39,577 nucleotides of DNA from Synechococcaceae cyanobacterium SM2_3_1. GTDB taxonomy: Bacteria > Cyanobacteriota > Cyanobacteriia > Thermostichales > Thermostichaceae. The translations under genes and the position numbers were made by a program. Shown here in pieces: positions 16,811 to 27,163 of the stretch (the first letter of the stretch is position 1; the number at the start of each line of letters is the position of its first letter). The stretch is from assembly GCA_012030715.1 (NCBI GenBank), contig JAAUUJ010000017.1, positions 1 to 39,577 of the forward strand, written 5' to 3'. Below the pieces are notes generated by a model. That model was not told the DNA's origin and ran no database searches. It was given only the letters and a program-made list of their open reading frames with translations.

Positions 16811-16840
16811 AAGCGCCAGCCCCTGAGTGAGCTGGCGTTT
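16811..16840. terminator. Terminator between psaD and the peroxiredoxin gene
   Basis: CGCCAGC (16814-16820) and GCTGGCG (16831-16837) form a 7-bp stem with a 10-nt loop, extendable outward by A-T pairs and followed by TTTAT. It lies in the gap between convergent genes and probably serves psaD, possibly both. Confidence 0.7.
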
Positions 16841-16896
16841 ATCATCACTGCCCTTTAGGAGTGCGCTTACAAGCTGAAAGTAGAGATCTCTTAACC

Positions 16897-17496
16897 CTAT
16901 TTCACGGACGCAAAGAATACTTTTGACTCTTTGGGAGTGGGTTTCATGGTCGCTTCTCCAGGCTGCCAGTTAGCTGGGCAAACCTCATCGGGGTGAGACT
17001 GCACATATTGGATCGCCTTCAGGGTACGCAGAGTTTCATCAACACTACGTCCGAAGGCCAGATTATTGATCGTGGCGTGTTGGATCAAGCCTTCTTTGTC
17101 AATGATATAGAGACCCCGCAAGGCGACGCCTGCTTCAGGATCCAGGACATTGTAAGCAGCACTGATTTCCTTTTTGATATCGGCCACCAGAGGATATTCC
17201 AGATCACCCACCCCCCCACTGGTCCGCTCAGTCTGGATCCAGGCCAGGTGAGAATATTCACTATCGACCGATACCCCCAGGACTTCGGTATCCAGTTGCT
17301 TGAATTCTGCATAACGATCACTGAAGGCTGTGATCTCTGTGGGGCAAACGAAGGTAAAGTCTAAGGGATAGAAGAATAGGACGACGTACTTCTTACCCTT
17401 GTAGTCTGACATCCGTACCGTTGTGAATTCTTGATCGTAAACGGCGGTGGCCGTAAAGTCAGGGGCCATCTGGCCAACGCGTAAACATCCTTCCAC
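16897..17496 (-). CDS. Typical 2-Cys peroxiredoxin
   Basis: A 199-residue thioredoxin-dependent peroxidase of the AhpC/Prx1 class that removes H2O2 and alkyl peroxides. The peroxidatic cysteine sits in [10 protein letters not shown] and the resolving cysteine in DEVCPANW. The C-terminal part is complete ([10 protein letters not shown]). It resembles plant and cyanobacterial 2-Cys Prx. The start is GTG, fixed by a perfect GGAGGTGA Shine-Dalgarno. It converges on psaD. Confidence 0.95.
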   Translation of the reverse strand: MEGCLRVGQMAPDFTATAVYDQEFTTVRMSDYKGKKYVVLFFYPLDFTFVCPTEITAFSDRYAEFKQLDTEVLGVSVDSEYSHLAWIQTERTSGGVGDLEYPLVADIKKEISAAYNVLDPEAGVALRGLYIIDKEGLIQHATINNLAFGRSVDETLRTLKAIQYVQSHPDEVCPANWQPGEATMKPTPKESKVFFASVK

Positions 17497-17499
17497 GAA

Positions 17500-17507
17500 T
17501 CACCTCC
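17500..17507 (-). promoter_or_regulatory. Strong ribosome binding site for the peroxiredoxin GTG start
   Basis: The minus strand reads GGAGGTGA, then TTC, then GTG. This is full complementarity to the 16S anti-Shine-Dalgarno in the correct register and decides the GTG start at 17496. Confidence 0.75.
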
Positions 17508-17644
17508 AGGCATTCATAAAACTTAAGCAACTATATCATGGTGTAGTCATTACGATTTTAATTTGCGGTTAACCCCTGGGAGGGGACATTTTACTGTCTG
17601 CACTGCTGTAGGCTAAGGGTACTCTGGCAGGCCAAGCGAATCTG

Positions 17645-18333
17645 GTGAAAGAGTCTGCCTCGCTGAGGACGGTCACCGTGGGAACACAGCTGATCATTTT
17701 TGATTTTGATGGCACATTAGCCAACTCGATGCCTGCAATTATGACGGCCATTCGCTTGACTGTGGGGGACCTGGGCTTGCCCGACAGTGTCGTCCTGGAG
17801 TGGGGCGATATGATTGGCCTACCTCTGCGCACTCAACTCAGTCATTTACTCCCGCCCGATCGACAGGATGAAATCGAAAAGGCGGTGAGTCTTTACCGCA
17901 GTCACTATACGCAGCTGGAAGCCCAGAGCATCCCTCCCTTTGCAGGTGTTCTGGATCTGATTAAGCTGCTGGGGCCCGACTCTCCCTTGCCATTGCCTCC
18001 AGCAAAAAGCGAGAAAGCATCCTCAAGGTCCTGGAGTCTTGGGGCCTGCAGGATCAGTTTCATCCCATTATTTCCCCCACAGAAGTTACCCATCCCAAGC
18101 CCCATCCGGAATCGATTCATCAGATTCTCGACTACTACCAGATGGATCCGGGGCATACAGTCATGGTTGGGGATACCACCTACGATATTGAAATGGCCCT
18201 GAGGGCAGGGGTAGAAGCCTGGGCGGTAGGCTGGGGTGTACATCCCCCCGAGCGCCTGCGGCAGGCAGGTGCCCATCAGCTGTTCCTCCAATCTGAGGAT
18301 CTGGTACGGCATACCCAGACGCTGCTGGCATGA
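17645..18333 (+). CDS. HAD-superfamily phosphatase, phosphoglycolate-phosphatase-like (frameshifted)
   Basis: A HAD hydrolase. Motif I is IIFDFDGTLANS; in the other frame come motif II (IASSKKRES), the HPKPHPE segment and motif IV VMVGDTTYDIEMA. These match the Gph/PGP-type subfamily of small-molecule phosphatases. The frame changes at about 17971-17986, near GGGGCCC. One added base gives about 229 residues, the normal size. GTG at 17645 or GTG at 17678 could be the start. If it is a phosphoglycolate phosphatase it would serve photorespiration, but specificity cannot be read from the sequence. Confidence 0.85.
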
Positions 18334-18502
18334 ACTCACCTTCATCTTTCTTTACGTTTTATGGGGAACTAAACAAGACTTCGTTATATAGGCCAGAGAT
18401 TCAGGCAATTGTCGCTAAACTAATGCGAACTGGGTTTTCTCTGGATACGCGCTCCATAGGAAATTCCATACCATGTTGGTTGCCCGCACCAAGGATTGAA
18501 CT

Positions 18503-18796
18503 ATGAACTTCACAGGCAAATATCATCTCCATTGCACCCTCACCTACGGGGACATTTACGGTCAGGTGATTGTCTGGCTACTAGTGATCTTTGCCAGCCT
18601 GGCCGCGGCCCTCTCTCTGATGAGTAGCCCCCTCTATGCCTCCCTGACCGTGGGATTAATCCTCGTGGTTTCCCTGCCTTTTCTCCTGTTTGCGTTTGTC
18701 ACCACGCTACTGAATCACATTGAATTCGAACCCATGGAGGCGAGTCAGATGGCTGCGGGCGGAGCCCAGCCTGCTCGTGCCCAAACTGCCGGGTAA
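18503..18796 (+). CDS. Small two-helix membrane protein
   Basis: 97 residues, no named family recognised. A polar N-terminus (MNFTGKYHLHCTLTYGDIYG) precedes two hydrophobic segments at about residues 21-40 and 48-70. An acidic stretch and a low-complexity Ala/Gln tail follow. The codon usage and hydrophobic pattern are convincing and the ATG is clear. It is probably a thylakoid or plasma-membrane protein of unknown role. Confidence 0.65.
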   Translation: MNFTGKYHLHCTLTYGDIYGQVIVWLLVIFASLAAALSLMSSPLYASLTVGLILVVSLPFLLFAFVTTLLNHIEFEPMEASQMAAGGAQPARAQTAG

Positions 18797-18936
18797 ATAG
18801 CCTGGGGATCGACCGGGGTGCGTGATCACTAGCGATCAGAAAATTCAGCGGTTTCTCTTCTCCCTCCCTGTATCGTCACCAGCCAGGGCTGTTAATATCA
18901 AAGGCATCCTGCGCAGGATAATTGCGAATCTCAACC

Positions 18937-19839
18937 ATGCTCGATCTCGATCCCCAGCTCCCGACCACGGATGCTTCCTCCGTCACCAGCGCCGCTGAGT
19001 TGATCGAACTCTATGCTCAGGGGGAGCGTGATTTTGAGTACGCCAAATTATTTGGGGCGGAGCTTTTTGAGCAGAATCTGAGTGGCATCAACCTTTTCGA
19101 ATCCTATTTGAGCAGAGCCAATCTGCGGGGCAGTAATCTCTGGCTGGCGGATCTGAGTGGGGCCAGTCTCAGCGGAGCCAACCTTACCGGGGCCAACCTC
19201 AGTGGGGCCAACCTGAAAGAGGCGAATCTCAGTGAAGCGCAGTTGACGGAAACTGATCTGAGCGGGGCAAATCTGAGTGGGGCGAATCTCTTTGATGCGG
19301 ATCTGTGGGGCTCCTGTCTGAGTGGAGCGGACCTCTGGGGGGCAACCCTCTGGCGGGCTCGACTGATGAAGGCAGATTTAAGTAAGGCAGACCTGCGGGG
19401 GGTGGATCTACGCTCTGCCAACCTGACGGGCGCTAATTTGAGTGAGTCCAATCTCTGGATGAGCTATTTGGGGAAAACCCGCCTGGTTCAGGCCAATTTG
19501 AGTGAGTGCAATCTCAGCGAAGCGGATTTATCGGAAGCTGATCTTACCGAGGCTACGCTGTGGGGGGCTTATCTGAGCAAAACCAATTTGAGCAAAGCAA
19601 ACTTGACCAAGGTGGATTTACGAGCTGTGGATATGCGCTCCGCTAACCTCAGAAACAGCATTTTATCTCAGGCTAATCTGTGGCTGGCTTACCTGTGGTG
19701 TGCCGATCTCTGTGGTGCAAATTTGCAGGGGGCGCAACTGGATCGGGCGACACTCTGGGGAGCGGCTTTTGACAAGCACACGCTTTTTGATGAAGGATTT
19801 GATCCCCTGAGTCACGGCATGAGACGGGTGGGCAAGTAA
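18937..19839 (+). CDS. Pentapeptide-repeat protein
   Basis: A 300-residue protein made almost wholly of tandem pentapeptides of the A(D/N)LXX type (for example SGANLSGANLKEANL, ADLWGA), from about residue 45 to 285. These form a right-handed quadrilateral beta-helix. A short helical N-terminal cap (AAELIELYAQGERDF) precedes them. Such proteins are very common in cyanobacteria and mostly of unknown function. I choose the ATG at 18937 over an in-frame upstream TTG. The repeats create a long antisense open frame that is not a gene. Confidence 0.88.
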   Translation: MLDLDPQLPTTDASSVTSAAELIELYAQGERDFEYAKLFGAELFEQNLSGINLFESYLSRANLRGSNLWLADLSGASLSGANLTGANLSGANLKEANLSEAQLTETDLSGANLSGANLFDADLWGSCLSGADLWGATLWRARLMKADLSKADLRGVDLRSANLTGANLSESNLWMSYLGKTRLVQANLSECNLSEADLSEADLTEATLWGAYLSKTNLSKANLTKVDLRAVDMRSANLRNSILSQANLWLAYLWCADLCGANLQGAQLDRATLWGAAFDKHTLFDEGFDPLSHGMRRVGK

Positions 19840-20074
19840 GTCTTCACCCTTCTGTTACATACCCGTCACCTGAGCGTCACATTCTTTCCTTACAGTCATA
19901 AATAAGCCTGATCAGAAGATGGAAAGTGACTCAGGGATCGCAACACGCCAGGGTAAACATAGGCGGGTGCCAGATCCCACGCTGTTGCGCAGTGAAACCA
20001 GGATTGAGAACCTGGGCGGAGTCTCCGATCACTGATTAGGATTGCTTAAGTAGGAATTTTTTCGAGGTCAAGGG

Positions 20075-21295
20075 ATGTCAAATCTGCACAAACAGCCAAC
20101 TTCAGGATCTAACCGTCGTTTCCTGACCCCACTCACCTCTTTCCTCCTGGTCGCCCTGGGGGCAGGATCTGCTTATACCATCAGCAATGTTTATCTGGGA
20201 ACAGCAACTAGCAGGCAGGATACTGCCTCTCAACCCAGAGGAGTCGCTTCTGCTCAGTCCGCTCCCCTTCCTGGAACGGACACCAACTTTGTCACCACCG
20301 TTGTTGAGGAGGTGGGACCTGCTGTGGTACGGATCAATGCTTCTCGTACGGTTGAGACCGAAATTCCTGATCAGTTTGATGATCCGTTCTTCCGTCGCTT
20401 TTTTGAGGGAATGCCCATGCCTCCAGAACGGCAGCGACGCGGGACTGGTTCTGGCTTTATTTTGAGTAGTGATGGCAAGATCTTAACCAATGCTCACGTT
20501 GTGGATGGAGCCGATCGCGTGACCGTGACGTTGCGAGATGGCCGTGAGTTTGAAGGAAGAGTTCTGGGGAATGATCCCCTGACGGATGTGGCTGTGGTTC
20601 AGATTGACGCTCAGCAACTGCCAACGGTGCGCTTGGGCAACTCTGATGGGGTCCGGCCCGGCGAATGGGTGATTGCCATTGGTAATCCACTGGGTCTGGA
20701 CAGCACCGTCACCCTGGGCATCATCAGTGCCACAGGTCGATCCAGTGGTGAAGTGGGTGTAGGGGACAAGCGGGTTGATTTTATTCAGACGGATGCCGCC
20801 ATCAATCCTGGCAATTCAGGGGGCCCACTTCTGAACGCCCGCGGTGAAGTCATTGGCATGAATACGGCCATTATTAGCGGTGCTCAGGGTTTGGGATTTT
20901 CTATTCCCATTAACCGTGTCCAGGAAATTTCTGAGCAGCTGATCAGTAAGGGACGGGTGGATCGGGCTTACCTGGGAATTCAGATGCTGACCCTGACACC
21001 CGAGGTGGCCCGCAACCTTAATGAAGATCCCAATAGTGGTCTGTTCGTCGAAGAAGAGGAGGGTGTCCTGATCTCCCGTGTCGTGCCAGGAGCGCCTGCG
21101 GATCGGGCCGGTTTACGGGCTGGGGATGTCATTGTTCAGGTCGGGAATGTGGAGATGCCTGACTCCCGTGAGATCCAGCAGCTGGTGGAAGCAACCCCTA
21201 TCAATGAACCTCTATCGGTCGAGGTGATTCGGCAAGGTCAGCCCCTCACGATCACGGTGAGGCCAGGCCCCTTCCCCTTACAGGAAGAGGAGTAG
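20075..21295 (+). CDS. HtrA/Deg-family serine protease (HhoA/HhoB-like)
   Basis: A 406-residue periplasmic or lumenal protease. An N-terminal hydrophobic segment at about residues 17-36 acts as signal or anchor. The trypsin-like domain carries His141 (TNAHVV), Asp171 (LTDVAVV) and Ser248 (NPGNSGGPL). One PDZ domain follows (VVPGAPADRAGLRAGDVI). This single-PDZ layout is that of the three cyanobacterial Deg proteases, used in protein quality control under light and heat stress. Which of the three it is cannot be settled by eye. Confidence 0.95.
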   Translation: MSNLHKQPTSGSNRRFLTPLTSFLLVALGAGSAYTISNVYLGTATSRQDTASQPRGVASAQSAPLPGTDTNFVTTVVEEVGPAVVRINASRTVETEIPDQFDDPFFRRFFEGMPMPPERQRRGTGSGFILSSDGKILTNAHVVDGADRVTVTLRDGREFEGRVLGNDPLTDVAVVQIDAQQLPTVRLGNSDGVRPGEWVIAIGNPLGLDSTVTLGIISATGRSSGEVGVGDKRVDFIQTDAAINPGNSGGPLLNARGEVIGMNTAIISGAQGLGFSIPINRVQEISEQLISKGRVDRAYLGIQMLTLTPEVARNLNEDPNSGLFVEEEEGVLISRVVPGAPADRAGLRAGDVIVQVGNVEMPDSREIQQLVEATPINEPLSVEVIRQGQPLTITVRPGPFPLQEEE

Positions 21296-21322
21296 GATCA
21301 GGGAGAGCAAGCAGAAAAATGA

Positions 21323-22075
21323 TCAGGCGGGGGGGGCACAGCCCCCTATACGCTGTCTGAGACTCTGGACAATTTTTTGCCCCAGATAATCAGGGAGCGC
21401 GGTCATGGCATTTGGCCCCAATAAATAGAAAATAAGTCGGGTTTGCTCTCGTCGGACAATCAAGTTGACATTAATCACCGTTAGATCTTCTTTCCAGAGT
21501 GCATAGGCAACTTTATAAAACAGCCCAGGCTCATTGTCAGCATCGATCAAGATAGCAGGCAAATGAAAAACTTGATCAAAATAGTATTCTACGCGAGCCT
21601 GTTGCAGCGGCTGAGTCAGGTCAAATTCTATAGAGAGAGATTCGTGGACCTGAAAATTTCCAGCCAGGCACTCATGAATAGCCCGTTCCAGATTATTGCG
21701 GGTTGAAGGCGGCAGAGCCTGGTTGTTGCGAGAGACAATCATCCGCATACAAACAAGGTGAGGAGAATAGATCTGACCATACAGATTTAGCCCATGAATC
21801 GTCAGATTAAATGCAGTGAGAACCCCAACAATATCGCTCAACATATAGGGCTGATTTGTATAAGCAAAGTAGATGACAGTCAGCTTACGTTCATCAACAA
21901 TCTGAACGACTGCTTTTCGGGTTTGATAGAGGGTATAGGCTAGGCGCAGGTTTTGAACCTGAACTTCACTGCTGACAAATTGGCTGTAAAAAGGAGGAAA
22001 ACTTTGATTAAAATGCCGCATTAGGGCTGAGCGTGTGCTCGCCTTAAAACTCGAACTGTAGGGATCTGCAACCAT
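21323..22075 (-). CDS. ACT-domain protein, GlnD C-terminus-like
   Basis: A 250-residue protein with two ACT-like regulatory domains. The first is around TNQPYMLSDIVGVLTAFNLT, the second around DADNEPGLFYKVAYALWK and INVNLIVRREQTRLIFY. This resembles the ACT pair of uridylyltransferases, but there is no nucleotidyltransferase or HD domain. ACT domains bind amino acids or other small ligands. The gene converges on htrA with a 27-bp gap and is divergent from prmA. Confidence 0.7.
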   Translation of the reverse strand: MVADPYSSSFKASTRSALMRHFNQSFPPFYSQFVSSEVQVQNLRLAYTLYQTRKAVVQIVDERKLTVIYFAYTNQPYMLSDIVGVLTAFNLTIHGLNLYGQIYSPHLVCMRMIVSRNNQALPPSTRNNLERAIHECLAGNFQVHESLSIEFDLTQPLQQARVEYYFDQVFHLPAILIDADNEPGLFYKVAYALWKEDLTVINVNLIVRREQTRLIFYLLGPNAMTALPDYLGQKIVQSLRQRIGGCAPPA

Positions 22076-22344
22076 CCGGAGTCCACCTCTGATGACCAGG
22101 CAAGACGTGTTAAAGAGATAAAGCTACTCAACACCCCGTACTGGTCCCCATCGAGACCGGCTGGGATGATCCCCTCGCCCATATTATGGCGAACAAGTTC
22201 CCCTCCTGCAGAAATTCTTTGCCCTGGCCACTCTCTTCGCTAATGACGCTAAGCTACTGGGTGGGCGGGAGAGGCTTTTTTGATAGGACAGCCTCTTCTC
22301 TCTGGGATAATGGCAAAGCCGCAACTTCAGGAGATGATTTAGGT

Positions 22345-23274
22345 GTGAGCGTATCTGCTCCTCAGTCCCTCTATCCACCATCGGGTCTCAACTCGATTTG
22401 GTGGGATCTGTCAACCCAAATTTTGCCGAAACAGGAAGATATGGTCTTCTGGAAGCTGGAGACCTTTGGTTGTCAGGGGATGACCAGTGAGTTGCGGGGA
22501 GACACACTTCTGATCCATGCTTACCTACCCCTCCAGCAGGCGAGCGTGTTGGATCTGGCGGCCCTGGCCCTGAAGTTGCGGCAGGATGCATTAATTACTG
22601 GCAATCCTATTCCCCAACTGCGGTGGGAACGGTTGGAATCGGAGGATTGGTCCACCAGCTGGAAACGTCACTGGCAGACGCAGGAGGTGGGAGATCTGCT
22701 CTTGATCTGTCCTGCCTGGCTGGAGCCTCCGGCAGATACCCAGCGCAAGGTTTTGCGGATCGATCCCGGGATGGCTTTTGGCACTGGCGTTCATCCTACG
22801 ACCCAGCTTTGCCTGGAAGCCCTGGAAATGCGTCTCTCGCCCTATGGTGGGCCTCCCCTTCCCCCTACTACGGTGGCGGATATTGGCTGCGGTTCTGGCA
22901 TTCTTTCCTTGGGAGCTGCCCGCTTAGGAGCCACGAAGGTGATGGCTGTGGACACCGATCCATTTGCTATTGAAGCCACCCTCTATAACCGAGATATGAA
23001 CCAGCTCCAGGATCAAATTGAGGTCATGCAGGGTAGCCTGGAGCAGATCACAGAGCCGGTGGATGGACTGGTATGCAACATCCTGGCGGATGTGATTCTG
23101 GATATGATCCCCAACTTTAAGTTGGCGGTGAAGGATACAGGATGGTTGATTCTCAGTGGCATCCTGGTAGATCAGGCCAGATTTGTGGCTGAGACCCTAG
23201 AGGCCCACGATTGGGTGGTGGCAGCGTTATGGAAACGAGCAGACTGGTGTTGCCTGAATGTGCGGATCGGCTAA
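22345..23274 (+). CDS. prmA: Ribosomal protein L11 methyltransferase
   Basis: PrmA trimethylates ribosomal protein L11 using S-adenosylmethionine. The N-terminal substrate domain starts near SIWWDLSTQI. The methyltransferase domain contains DPGMAFGTGVHPTTQLCLE, the SAM motif VADIGCGSGILSLGAA, and VCNILADVI. The open frame reaches back to 22186, but similarity begins around 22390. A GTG at 22345 with AGGAG a little upstream gives 309 residues, the usual length. The 3' end overlaps rsmE by 46 bp, so both RNA/ribosome methyltransferases are likely cotranscribed. Confidence 0.92.
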   Translation: MSVSAPQSLYPPSGLNSIWWDLSTQILPKQEDMVFWKLETFGCQGMTSELRGDTLLIHAYLPLQQASVLDLAALALKLRQDALITGNPIPQLRWERLESEDWSTSWKRHWQTQEVGDLLLICPAWLEPPADTQRKVLRIDPGMAFGTGVHPTTQLCLEALEMRLSPYGGPPLPPTTVADIGCGSGILSLGAARLGATKVMAVDTDPFAIEATLYNRDMNQLQDQIEVMQGSLEQITEPVDGLVCNILADVILDMIPNFKLAVKDTGWLILSGILVDQARFVAETLEAHDWVVAALWKRADWCCLNVRIG

Positions 23275-24032
23275 GTCAACTGCCCCGGATCCTGATTCCC
23301 TCTGATCATACTCTCGGGGATTGGATTGCTTTACCCCAGGACCAACTGCACTACCTATGCCATGTTCGGCGTCTAACCTCAAGAGATCCGTTGCTGGTGG
23401 TGGATGGGGGAGGGCAGTTATGGCTGGCACGGTTGATCCAGACTCAGGTGCAATTGGAAAAACTTCTTCCCTCGCCCACTCAAGAACTTCCCCTGCCCAT
23501 CCATGTAGGAATGGCAGTTCTTAAAGGCAATGCCATGGATGATCTGATCCGACAATTCACAGAGTTGGGAGTGCAACGGATCACCCCACTGCTGACGGAA
23601 CGTACCCTGGTCCAGCCCAGTCCAGCCAAACAGCAACGCTGGCAACGGATTGCTCAAGAAGCGGTTGAACAGTGTGAACGCTTGCAGGTGCCCGTGATCA
23701 CGCCTCCTATTCCTTGGGGAAAATGGCTGCAGGATTTGGGGGAGTCAAGCTTCCTCATGGCGGTGGCCCGAACCTCAGCCCCTTCTGTCTGGCAGATCCT
23801 CAAGGAAAATCCTCCCACCCAGACGATCACGCTGGCGATTGGTCCAGAGGGGGGATGGTCGGAGACCGAAATTGAGCAGGCCATTGCCTTTCAGGGGGAA
23901 CTGGTGTCCTTGGGATCTCGTATTCTCCGGGCTGTAACGGCAGCTCCTGTCTTCACGGCTTTGGTGGCAGCCTGGATCGAGGATCATATTGAGCCTATTC
24001 AGGCCAGGTCCCCCACGACTTCTGAACAATAA
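23229..24032 (+). CDS. rsmE: 16S rRNA m3U1498 methyltransferase
   Basis: A SPOUT-class methyltransferase. The N-terminal PUA-like region has HYLCHVRRLTSRDPLLVVDG. The SPOUT region has the family signatures TELGVQRITPLLTERT, IAQEAVEQCER, AIGPEGGWSETEIE and LGSRILRAVTA. At 267 residues it is complete. The ATG at 23229 lies inside the end of prmA. It converges on frmB with only 3 bp between stop codons. Confidence 0.94.
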   Translation: METSRLVLPECADRLSQLPRILIPSDHTLGDWIALPQDQLHYLCHVRRLTSRDPLLVVDGGGQLWLARLIQTQVQLEKLLPSPTQELPLPIHVGMAVLKGNAMDDLIRQFTELGVQRITPLLTERTLVQPSPAKQQRWQRIAQEAVEQCERLQVPVITPPIPWGKWLQDLGESSFLMAVARTSAPSVWQILKENPPTQTITLAIGPEGGWSETEIEQAIAFQGELVSLGSRILRAVTAAPVFTALVAAWIEDHIEPIQARSPTTSEQ

Positions 24033-24035
24033 CCG

Positions 24036-24905
24036 CTATTGATCCTTACCCAACCCTAAGCAACGAGCATGATGGGCAAAGTGATCACCAATAAAAGAGG
24101 CAATGAAATAGTAGCTGTGATCGTAGCCGGGGTGACGGCGCAGTTTGAGGGGATAATTTGCCTGAGCGCAGGCTGCCATAAAAAGTTCAGGGTGGAGTTG
24201 CTCCAGAAACTCATCCGCATCGCCCTGATCCACCAGGATTTCGCTGCCTTGAGTTGCCTGGCTCACCAGTTGCACCGGATCATAGGCGGCCCAAGTCTGA
24301 CGATCTTCTCCCAAATAGGCGTGAAAGGCTTTCTGTCCCCAGGGAACCAGCGACGGCGCTGTGATGGGGGCAAAGGCGGAAATGCTCTGGAAAAGGGAGG
24401 GATTTTTTAAGCCAATCATGAGGGCTCCCAGCCCACCCATGGAGTGTCCAAAGATGCCCCACTGATGGGGTTCAGTCTTGAAGTGATGGGAGATCAGGGC
24501 AGGCAGTTCAGAAACCACATAATCGTACATGCGGTAATGACGGGCCCAGGGATCTTGGGTGGCATTGACATAAAACCCGGCGCCAGTGCCCAGATCATAG
24601 GAATCATCTGCTCCAGGGATCTGGCAACCTCTAGGACTAGTATCCGGGGCTACAACGATGAACCCATGAAGGGCAGCATATTGCTGGGCACCTGCCTTGG
24701 TGATGAAGTTTTGCTCGGTACAGGTGAGGCCACTTAACCAGAAGAGAACAGGACAGGGTTGGTCTTCTGCCTGGGGGGGCAGGTAAAGCCCGAATTTCAT
24801 CTCACACTGGAGCCTCTGTGCATCATGGCGATAGACGCACTGCCAGCCCGCAAAGGATCGGTTTTGACTGACAAGTTCAAGGGAAGGGGAAACAGACATC
24901 AGCAA
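24036..24905 (-). CDS. frmB: S-formylglutathione hydrolase
   Basis: A 289-residue esterase-D-type alpha/beta hydrolase that splits S-formylglutathione into formate and glutathione. The nucleophile elbow is GHSMGGLGAL, the oxyanion region LSGLTCTEQNF, and the catalytic His is in HPGYDHSYYF. It follows frmA by 18 bp, so the two consecutive enzymes of glutathione-dependent formaldehyde detoxification form an operon. Confidence 0.95.
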   Translation of the reverse strand: MLMSVSPSLELVSQNRSFAGWQCVYRHDAQRLQCEMKFGLYLPPQAEDQPCPVLFWLSGLTCTEQNFITKAGAQQYAALHGFIVVAPDTSPRGCQIPGADDSYDLGTGAGFYVNATQDPWARHYRMYDYVVSELPALISHHFKTEPHQWGIFGHSMGGLGALMIGLKNPSLFQSISAFAPITAPSLVPWGQKAFHAYLGEDRQTWAAYDPVQLVSQATQGSEILVDQGDADEFLEQLHPELFMAACAQANYPLKLRRHPGYDHSYYFIASFIGDHFAHHARCLGLGKDQ

Positions 24906-24923
24906 TCCTCAGGGATGGAGGGA

Positions 24924-26060
<1,137 letters not shown>

Positions 26061-26123
26061 TCATGGATCAGACTAACCCAGATTGTCCTGCCCAATGATA
26101 GTTGAGGGGCAGAAATTGCTGGT

Positions 26124-26815
26124 TTAAGATCCACCCCCTAGATCGAGCGACTTGATCTTGTTACGACTGGAGCGCATCACCAGGATCCCTAGGCGATCAC
26201 CTGCTGCAGACGTGGGGAGTTGCTTGATGGAGTTCCACCAACTACTCAAGTTTGGCGTCTCCGCCATCCCAGGTTCCATTTCAGGGGTATTGGACAGATA
26301 GAAGATCACGGGCATCAAATAGAAATCTGCCAGTGTAATCATGCTTCCTAAGAGAAACGGATCACAGCTAGTGAAGGATTCAATCGCTCCCAGGGCCGTT
26401 TTCACCTTCGGGACAGCCGCTTGAATCGCCGCTTCATCAGACTGACCTCCCTGGGTGGGAACGATCAGGCGCTGGATCGTGATCACACTGATGGTGGGTT
26501 CATAGAGGTAGCTATCCACGATCGACATGATCTGACGCATCCGTGCCTGTCCCATAGGATCTCTGGGCGTGAAGACATAATCAGCAAGGGTGGCATCCAG
26601 GTAGTCAGCGATTGCCTGGGTCTCGTAGAGGATCTGGTCCTCCACCTTCAGCGTTGGCACCATGCCAAAGGGATTGATCGCCAGGTACTCAGGTGTTCGG
26701 GGGTAAAGAGGTCTACATCCTGAAGCTCATACGAGGTGTTGGTCTCAGCCAGGATCATGCGAACGGTGCGGACATAGGTACTCAGGGTTGGGCCATAAAC
26801 AGTCAGGTGTGCCAT
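26124..26815 (-). CDS. Glutathione S-transferase family protein (frameshifted)
   Basis: A GST with an N-terminal thioredoxin-like domain starting at ATG 26815 (MAHLTVYGPTLSTYVRTVRM). The first frame runs to DLFTPEHL; the second resumes with YLAINPFGMVPTLKVED and the glutathione-binding ETQAIADYLD, then an all-helical C-terminal domain. The join is near 26684-26695; one added G would give HLEYLAINPFG, matching the family. The repaired length is about 230 residues. It lies 69 bp downstream of... the frmA start side, on the same strand and upstream of frmA, so it could precede the formaldehyde operon and supply related glutathione chemistry. Confidence 0.8.
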
Positions 26816-27163
26816 GGAGAAGGACTTCCGGTGTGAGAGGTCTGCCTCAATTATTGATCGGTAGAGTTACAGAATCGCCTTCCAAGCCGATGAGAGCCCA
26901 GCCGAAATCAGAGAGGGATGAAAGGGATGACCCTCGCTAATCCCTCTGAAGGCAGGCCCGTTCACCTGGAGCTCCATTGATGGCAAGGATGCAACTGAAT
27001 TCTTTCCCTGAACCCTAGCTCGATACATACCGCTGGCCGCAGACTCGGGATCGACTTAACCATCTCTTTACTCAAAATTAACCCTTTGTTTCCTGGAATA
27101 CACGCGTTCCTGAGGGAGGGGTGATAGTATTCATGGTGTTCTCTTAACCCCCTCTTAACTCCT
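26816..27163. other. Divergent intergenic region with a nested hairpin
   Basis: About 350 bp between the GST and the trypsin-like protease genes, holding both promoters. AGAGGGAT (26912-26919) pairs with ATCCCTCT (26940-26947) and encloses AGGG-ATGA-CCCT (26923-26934). No ORF or known riboswitch is recognisable. Confidence 0.4.

Noticed and set aside
18937-19839. Short-period repeats resembling a repeat array, and a long antisense ORF
   Set aside because: The periodicity is 15 bp and encodes A(D/N)LXX pentapeptides; the antisense frame is a by-product. There are no spacer/repeat units, so it is not CRISPR. No CRISPR array was found anywhere.
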